Positions 58,105 through 64,000 of a stretch of DNA of 64,000 bases are shown here, piece after piece. The DNA comes from Phoenix dactylifera (taxonomy: Eukaryota; Streptophyta; Magnoliopsida; Arecales; Arecaceae), in assembly GCF_009389715.1 (NCBI RefSeq), contig NC_052392.1:40715668-40779667 (forward strand), written 5' to 3'. How positions within the stretch are numbered: position 1 is the first letter of the stretch; each line of letters begins with the position of its first letter. Under the pieces are notes generated by a model. That model did no database searches. It was not told where the DNA came from and worked only from the letters and a program-made list of their open reading frames with translations. Position numbers and translations under genes: made by a program.

Positions 58105-59897
58105 GTGAAGCTCTTAGGTACCCAAGTTTTCTTGGGTCCTTCGTGGTTAGTGTAGTTGGTTCCCTTAGGCACCCATACTTTAGTTATGTTTTTAGCTTTC
58201 ACAAATGTACTCTTGTTAGTTTGGATCTTTCTTTGAATACAACAGTAGGCTTTATGTCCATTCTTTCCGCAATGAAAGCATGTAGGTTTTTCAGTTTTTA
58301 CATCTTTTGCTTTTACAAAGAAATTCTTTAGATACTTTTGTTGTTTGTTAGTTTTATATCCTAATCCGGCTTTATTAAAAATAGCTCTTTGATTTGAAAG
58401 AATAAGATTTAATTTTTCAGAGCTTTGTGTGAATTTTTCAACAATTGGTTTGTATTTATGTACCTCATTCTTAAGATTTAAATTTTCTTTAACTAGTTCT
58501 TCCTTATCCTTTTTAAGGGATTCAACATTTTGTGCAAGTGAGGTATTATTATCGAGTAGAGATTTTACTTTTAGATTTAATTCCTTAATTAGTGTTTTTC
58601 CCGTTTTATTTTCAATGCTAAGTTTTAAGTTTCTATTTTCTAGGTCAATGGTGTTAATATTTTTAACGCTCTCCTTCTCAATCAATAGGTTTTCAATATC
58701 TTCTTTCAGTTTTTGATTGGAGGCTTTTAACTCTTTATTCTTTGCTCCTAACATACTACAATCACCCATAAGTTCTTGAAAAGCTTCATACAATTCTTCT
58801 AAAGTAAAATTTATAGTTGAGTTTTGACATACCTCGTCGTCTTCGAATGCCATGAAGCACAAATTGGCGGTCTCTTCCTTCTCTTCCTCGGAGGATGATG
58901 TGTCACTATCATCCCATGTTGCTTTCAATGCCTTCTTCTTCTTCTTTCCAAAAAACTTCTTTTGTTGAGGGCATTCGGAACGAATGTGTCCCGGTCTCTT
59001 GCAATCGTAGCATATGATTGGGTCTCTTTCTTTTTCTTTTTCTTTTTCCCAATCATTTCTCCCTCCAAACTTTTTCCTTGGAAAGAGTTTCTTTTTCCTC
59101 ATGAATTTTTTAAACTTCCTAACTATCAAACCCAAGTCCTCGTCCTCACTTTCTTCCTCACTCTCACTACTTTCTTCTTCACACACACTCGAAGTAGCCT
59201 TGAGTGCAATTGTCTTTTTCTTTGGCAAATCATCTTCATGTTGCTTCATCGTGAGCTCATGCGTCATCAATGAGCCCAAAAGTTGTTCTAGCCCCAAGGT
59301 GTTGAGGTCTTTGGCTTCTACGATCGCCGTGACCTTTGCTTCCCATGCTTTCGGCAAAGACCTGAGAATTTTACTTACAAGTTCCGGATTAGTATAAGAT
59401 TTACCCAAACTCTTTAGACCATTAATTATATCGGTAAAGCGTGTAAACATGCATGTGATGGTTTCATTGGGTTTCATCTTAAACAGCTCATATTTGTGAA
59501 CTAGAATGTTCACTTTGGACTCTTTGACTTGATTTGTACCCTCGTGGGTAACTTCAAGCCTATCCCATATTTTCTTAGCGGAACTACATGTGGAGACTCT
59601 GTTAAACTCATTTACATCTAGAGCACAAAATAATGAGTTCATGGCTCTTGAATTGAGTTGAGCCATCCTATCATCATTCTCATTCCAATCCTCCTCAGGT
59701 TTGGGAACTTGAATGCCATTAACCATGTGTGATGGTTCTTGTGGTCCCTTGACTATAACCCTCCACAAGGCATAGTCTTGTGCTTGAATGAAGATTCTCA
59801 TTCTAGTCTTCCAATAGGTATAATTTGTCCCATTGAAGAGTGGAGGTCTATTGGTTGCTTGCCCCTCAGCAGGAACATTGTTAAAGGGTGTTGCCAT
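58101..59897 (-). CDS. Sirevirus A gag
   Basis: 598 residues, intact. The copia gag domain opens with [20 protein letters not shown] and continues through [20 protein letters not shown] and [20 protein letters not shown]. An acidic Ser/Glu stretch (about 239-255) follows, then a zinc knuckle [14 protein letters not shown] (C296, C299, H304, C309), a long coiled-coil-like segment (about 365-520) and a second knuckle [14 protein letters not shown] near 550. Two knuckles and a long coiled coil match Sirevirus gags, which in a soybean member bind dynein light chain LC8 (established knowledge). The leader between the LTR and the ATG is only 66 bp. Confidence 0.9.
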   Translation of the reverse strand: MATPFNNVPAEGQATNRPPLFNGTNYTYWKTRMRIFIQAQDYALWRVIVKGPQEPSHMVNGIQVPKPEEDWNENDDRMAQLNSRAMNSLFCALDVNEFNRVSTCSSAKKIWDRLEVTHEGTNQVKESKVNILVHKYELFKMKPNETITCMFTRFTDIINGLKSLGKSYTNPELVSKILRSLPKAWEAKVTAIVEAKDLNTLGLEQLLGSLMTHELTMKQHEDDLPKKKTIALKATSSVCEEESSESEEESEDEDLGLIVRKFKKFMRKKKLFPRKKFGGRNDWEKEKEKERDPIICYDCKRPGHIRSECPQQKKFFGKKKKKALKATWDDSDTSSSEEEKEETANLCFMAFEDDEVCQNSTINFTLEELYEAFQELMGDCSMLGAKNKELKASNQKLKEDIENLLIEKESVKNINTIDLENRNLKLSIENKTGKTLIKELNLKVKSLLDNNTSLAQNVESLKKDKEELVKENLNLKNEVHKYKPIVEKFTQSSEKLNLILSNQRAIFNKAGLGYKTNKQQKYLKNFFVKAKDVKTEKPTCFHCGKNGHKAYCCIQRKIQTNKSTFVKAKNITKVWVPKGTNYTNHEGPKKTWVPKSFT

Positions 59898-59949
59898 CTA
59901 GATCTTTGGCTAAGACGGTTAGGTCTTTCAAGAAATACACAGAGCACCT

Positions 59950-59961
59950 GCTCTGATACCA
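59950..59961 (-). promoter_or_regulatory. Primer binding site of Sirevirus A
   Basis: TGGTATCAGAGC on the minus strand, an exact match to the initiator-Met tRNA site, 2 bp inside the 5' LTR. Confidence 0.9.
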
Positions 59962-59963
59962 CT

Positions 59964-60215
59964 TGTTGCCCAGAGATGGTCACCCAAGAGGGGGGGTGAA
60001 TTGGGTGTTTTAAAACTTTTGTCTAATTAAAAAAATAAAACACACAAATGTATGAGCTAAAGCTAAAATAAAGCTATGAAGACAAACAATCGCAAACACA
60101 AGCTTTTATAGTGGTTCGGAGCCTCCACTGCTCCTACATCCACTCCCCAAAGCACCTTTGGGAATTTTCACTATAATCCACGATTACAGTACGGTAGTTT
60201 TGCGAGTTCACTACC
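59964..60215 (-). repeat. Sirevirus A 5' LTR, truncated by element B
   Basis: 252 bp identical to 50,710-50,961 except for two substitutions (ACATA/ACACA and TTTCCAC/TTTTCAC). It stops after CACTACC, where the 3' LTR continues CAACTCG. Confidence 0.88.
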
Positions 60216-60599
60216 TGTTGCCCAGTAGATACAACCCAAGAGGGGGGGGGGTGAATTGGGTCTTATAAAACTTTTAAGCTACTTCTAACACTTTTCAATT
60301 AATTATGCTAAGTTGTATAGTTGCACAGTGGAATTTAAACTTAGCAATAGGTTGATTTATCGAATGAGACTTGATTAAGTAAATTTAATATGCTTGCAAC
60401 TAAAGGATGCGCGGATAAGAGTTAAGCATGCAATTTATCTAGGTAAGTAAGTGAGCAAGATAGACAATGACAAAAAGCATCACAAACACAACAAACATAT
60501 AGTGGTTCGGTGCACCCCAGCACCTACATCCACTCCCCAAGACCTCTTGGGAATTTCACTATAATCCTACAGATTACAGCCGGTTGTTTTACAAGCTCA

Positions 60600-60810
60600 C
60601 AACGAACTCGGTCGGTTTTCCCAGGCTCACCGACTAGAACCACCCGATTGTTTTCACGGGCTCACAATCCAACCCAGTTGGTTTTCCCAGAGGCTCACCA
60701 ACCACAACCTTACAACGATTGTTTTCCGGGTTCACAATCAACCCAGTTGGTTTTCCCAAAGGCTCACCAACCACAACCTTACAATGTTGGTTTTTCCCTT
60801 TGGCTCACCA
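60600..60810. repeat. Tandem repeats of about 60 bp in LTR B
   Basis: CCCAGTTGGTTTTCCCA with RGGCTCACCAACCACAACCT recurs two to three times, with shorter derivatives on either side. Confidence 0.8.
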
Positions 60811-61309
60811 ACAAATCTTAACCCCTTGATTCAATCCCTTGATTGAATCAAGTTACAAGATATTTAGAGCAAGAGTTTAAATCAAGTACAAGCTTCTCAA
60901 ATAAGCGAATATAGCAAATATAAACAAGTAAAGTAAAGGGAAGAAGCCCTCAAACAGATTTGTAGATGGAGGAACTCGGCTTCTTCTTTACTTGACCCTC
61001 TTCTGATTTTTCACGAAGTAGAGGATCACCGAGGCAGCACACGGATGGAGAGGAAGCTTTGGGATTCACTTGGATGCTCTTCTTCTCTCTATTTTACTTT
61101 GAATGGCCCTTTTGTGCTTATGGGAGATTTTTCTTGTAATCTCTTTGAAATCTCTTCCCTAAATGTTCTCTCCCACTTCCATAAGTTCTCCCCTAGCTCT
61201 CTTCTTGTTTTTATAGCTTTAGATGGCGTGGAAACAAGAATATAGCCGTTAGAGACAAAAATAGAGCCGTTGGACACAGTCTGCACTTCCTGACAATATT
61301 ACCGTTGGG

Positions 61310-62070
61310 ATCGGAGTCGACTCGCGCGATCAGGAGTCGACTCGCCTGTTGCAGGAGTCGACTCGTGTTTTACTGGAGACGACTCGGCCACTGTTCCAAA
61401 TTTGAATTAATGTGCTTGCTTTGTCCTAGAGTCGACTCGGACTAAAACTGGAGTCGACTCGCCAATAGCTGGAGACGACTCGGGCGCTTAGGGGTCGGCT
61501 CATTCTCAGGAATCCAGAGGACATATTTTCTGATTTTCTTCCTCGAGTCGACTCGGATTCTCTTGGAGTCGACTCGGCTCTCAGAGCCCGAAAACTGATC
61601 CTCTGTATTTTGGGGTCGCGCTGCCTTGGAGTCGACTCGAACTGTCTTGGAGTCGACTCGCCTCTCAGAGACGAAAATACCGTCTTCTGTCTTTGGGGTT
61701 GCGCTGTCTTGGAGTCGACTCAGACTTTGCGGGAGTCGACTCGGCTCTCAGTGTCTGAAATTGGCTCTCTGACTTTTTCCTTGTGTTCCTCTGAGAGTCG
61801 ACTCTCACTTTCTTTGGAGTCGACTTGCCAACCATCGGAGTCGACTCGCGTTCCACTGGAGTCGACTCGAATCTCAGACCCGAAAACTCCTCTCTGACTT
61901 TTCTGCCTGTGACTCCTAGGAGTCGACTCATACTACCCTGGAGTCGACTCGGTGAACATCGGAGTCGACTCGCGCTCTTCAGGAGTCGACTCGTTGACAG
62001 GTTCTGAGATGAATCTTTCTGTCTGTTGCTCCTTGGAGTCGACTCGGAACTGTAGGAGTCGACTCGAGTG
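61310..62070. repeat. Array of about 20 GAGTCGACTC palindromes in LTR B
   Basis: I count about 20 exact GAGTCGACTC copies, often as GGAGTCGACTCG, plus variants (GAGACGACTC, GAGTCGACTT). Spacing is irregular, about 15-60 bp, and spacers are partly repeated (CTCTCAG, CTTTGGGG). Confidence 0.9.
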
Positions 62071-62319
62071 CCTTTCCTTTGAATTTTTCTTAAAACTTGC
62101 TCTTCTAAATTGAATCCTTTGAACTTGAGACTTGGGCCAATAAATTGTAGCTTTCTTCCAACTTTTCTTGAGAGCTTTGGAGGCCTTCTTGTGTTCTTCC
62201 AACTTGCTATGTTCCTTGCAAAATAAATATCTTTCTCCTTGCAACACAAACATTAGTATTTATACTTCAAGATTTTGTGATCATCAAAATCAATCTTTAA
62301 ATCAATCTTTGGGTCATCA

Positions 62320-64000
62320 GTCTCCCCCTTTTTGATGATGACAAAACTTGGAGTATATGCAATATAAGATATATTGTGTTCTAGAAGTAATGCATAGCTA
62401 AGTTGCATGAAGTAAAAAAACATATATATTTAAGAACATACTTCATGATAATGCTTTAGATTTAATCAGCTTAACACAATCAACATATTTCAATTTAAGC
62501 TGATTTGTATTCAATTCAAAACAGAAAGCATTGAGCATATACTTAGATATTTCTCCCCCTTTTTGACAACATCAAAAAGATAGTGAAACATTAAGCACAA
62601 AGATAAGAATACTCAAATATTTCTTTTTCTTATTGTACTCTGATTTGCATGTCAAATTATTGCAAGGATATGAATCATATAACTCAAGGCAATAATATTA
62701 GAATCAGATTAATGAGCATAGATCAGAGACAATTAAGATAATTTCAGAGCAGAACACATCGAATGTGATTTCAAGAAGTTTTCTAATTTGATACCACAGA
62801 TAGTTTTCTAATCAAGTGTAGGTGGAATCTTTCTTAAGTTAATTCAAGAAGTCCCACAAATGATATTCAAGGAAAACACGAATGGAAATCTAACCTCTCT
62901 TTAATAATAAGTATGAAAGCTTGTTCATTTAAGAACTTTTGCCCAAAATATTAAGTATTTTATCAACATGAGAGCAATTTAATTAATTTTCAGAGTATAA
63001 GATCAAAACTCATATACTTGAAAAACATATCATCACGTTGGATCATTAATTCTTAATGACTTCAAAGTTCTTTAATGATAATAAGAGCATTGGGGCACAA
63101 ATACCAAAATATGGATTCATGCAATATTTGATATATCTTAGAGCTCTCTTAAAGACTTTCTTTTATTCCTTTAGAAAATAAGCACAATTTGATACATAAA
63201 AATAGGAATTGGCACACAATTTAAGTTCTAAAGAGCAAGCCAATTTGGACTCATTAGTAAATTTCAAAATAGATTTTCTAAGAGATACTAAAAAAAAATT
63301 CAACACGTTATTCTCCCTCTTTTTCATTAAGTTAGAGGCTCTTAAGATCAACTGTTTGACTTGCAATTTGGTTCATGATGTATGCATAAGAAATATTAAC
63401 CAAATAACAATCCTCAAGATGTATCATAAAGATTTTTGCGGTTAAGTTCCATAATACCTCTCCTTCTGAAATTTTCTTTCTCCCCCTCAATTGATTATTC
63501 CATTTAACAGTTTAGAGTTTGAAGATAATGTTCAATAAAATTGTCAATCTCAAAAATATGTTTTCCATAAGTTTCAGCTTATTTTCATAAGACTCAAGGT
63601 ATGAGATAAGACAACCTTTATAGAACTCTTCTCAAGGCATAAACTTATAATTAAAGCAAGTATTGTATTATAAGGAGGTTCATCAAAATCAATCCATAAA
63701 AATCAAGGTATGCTTCAAATTGAAGTAACTTTAGGATAAGATATCTAAAGCTCCCCCTCAAAAGATGCATACTTCTTTAATCATTCTTTTCTTTTGTTGA
63801 ATTTCAGATTTTAATGTTAAACGTGAATAAACCTGAAACTTTATGATATCAAGAATGTAGAGTGATCTAGAATTATTTAAAATTTATAGTAATCACTCTT
63901 TCTAATCCTTTAAGAACAAGTTTTGCTTTCTCCTAATCTTAGAGAAAAATGTATAGAAATATTAATCAGAAAATGATTCATTTGAAGCTCAGTTTTTTTC
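62320..64000. other. 3' interior of Sirevirus B, non-coding
   Basis: AT-rich, with repeated CTCCCCCT-type tracts and no open frame longer than 78 codons. Consistent with the untranslated region between the last ORF and the 3' LTR of a Sirevirus. Confidence 0.7.

Larger units (their letters stand above)
50710..60215 (-). mobile_element. Sirevirus-type Ty1/copia retrotransposon A, coding regions intact
   Basis: 3' LTR 50,710-52,024, multiple polypurine tracts, third ORF, pol, gag, primer binding site (GCTCTGATACCA on plus at 59,950-59,961), then the first 252 bp of the 5' LTR. Gag before integrase before RT is the Ty1/copia order. Large LTRs, repeated CTCCCCCT tracts and an extra ORF after pol are Sirevirus (Maximus/SIRE) hallmarks. 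The 252 comparable LTR bases differ at two positions by eye, so insertion was recent. The 5' LTR is cut at 60,215 by element B, and its remainder should lie beyond the window. The left flank GGATT (50,705-50,709) is the presumed target 5-mer. Confidence 0.9.
60216..62319 (-). repeat. Sirevirus B 3' LTR
   Basis: 2,104 bp, TGTTGCCCAG...GGTCATCA. It contains a tandem repeat block (60,600-60,810) and a large GAGTCGACTC array (61,310-62,070). Confidence 0.85.
60216..64000 (-). mobile_element. Sirevirus-type element B, partial (3' LTR and 3' interior only)
   Basis: It starts TGTTGCCCAGTAGATAC, related to LTR A in its first 45 bp but different afterwards. LTR B ends at 62,319 and is followed by CTCCCCCTTTTTGATGATG, the polypurine tract on the minus strand, with further tracts at about 62,552, 63,480 and 63,751. 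The interior to 64,000 has no significant frame; a third ORF and pol would lie further right. Orientation is minus, as for A. Confidence 0.85.

Noticed and set aside
1..64000. tRNA, rRNA, known microRNA precursors and CRISPR arrays
   Set aside because: None recognised by eye on either strand. The GGTTCGAA near 35,323 has no tRNA fold around it, and direct repeats here are transposon or simple repeats.

Overview
The window is plant nuclear DNA: intron-bearing gene fragments with GT/AG borders, long AT-rich intergenic stretches and many plant-type retroelements. The GC-rich, intronless arogenate dehydratase gene and the abundance of Sirevirus-type Ty1/copia elements suggest a monocot. A non-grass monocot such as a palm is my guess from general character, not something one feature proves. 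Gene density is very low and more than a third of the window is recognisable transposon.

Layout. 1-13 kb: mostly intergenic, with one possible terminal exon (about 1.1-1.3 kb, minus), a complete miniature LTR element (TRIM, 5,112-5,529) and a diffuse LTR-like stretch (7-9.2 kb). 13-22 kb: two small unnamed protein genes (13,049-13,474 minus; 21,637-21,957 plus), an old LTR-like remnant, and a 1-kb segment present twice (16.6-17.6 and 18.4-19.4 kb) carrying the same degraded TRIM. 24.3-35.3 kb: a Ty1/copia RNase H remnant, then a decayed chromovirus-type Ty3/gypsy element (25,483-35,266) with a 4.5-kb CACTA transposon (30,169-34,716) in its coding region. The CACTA carries exons of a SEC14-like gene joined in frame to an exon resembling an ACD11-binding-partner (BPA1-like) gene. 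36 kb: a small conserved-looking minus-strand gene. 41.4-42.6 kb: the one confidently named host gene, an intronless arogenate/prephenate dehydratase with a CT-rich leader, a TATA box, a G-box and an AC-type MYB element. 44.6-45.2 kb: two possible terminal exons of a membrane-anchored protein. 45.4-47.1 kb: a TIR element flanked by TAA, holding 137-bp AT-rich tandem repeats and a G-rich block.

47.6-64 kb is a four-deep transposon nest. A plus-strand LINE fragment is split by a minus-strand LINE. It is then cut by a young, coding-intact Sirevirus (A: gag, pol and a third ORF, minus strand, from 50,710). The 5' LTR of A is cut at 60,215 by the 3' LTR of a second Sirevirus (B), which runs off the window. 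Both Sirevirus LTRs carry about twenty short CpG-containing palindromes (GAGTCGACTC or GAGACGTCTC type).

The host genes do not form a pathway together. The most notable points are the dehydratase with Asn in place of the catalytic Thr of the TRF motif, the exon-fusing CACTA element, the palindrome arrays, and at least three tiny poly(A) insertions with 13-19 bp target duplications that look like LINE insertions truncated almost to nothing. Positions for sites read by eye may be off by a base or two.
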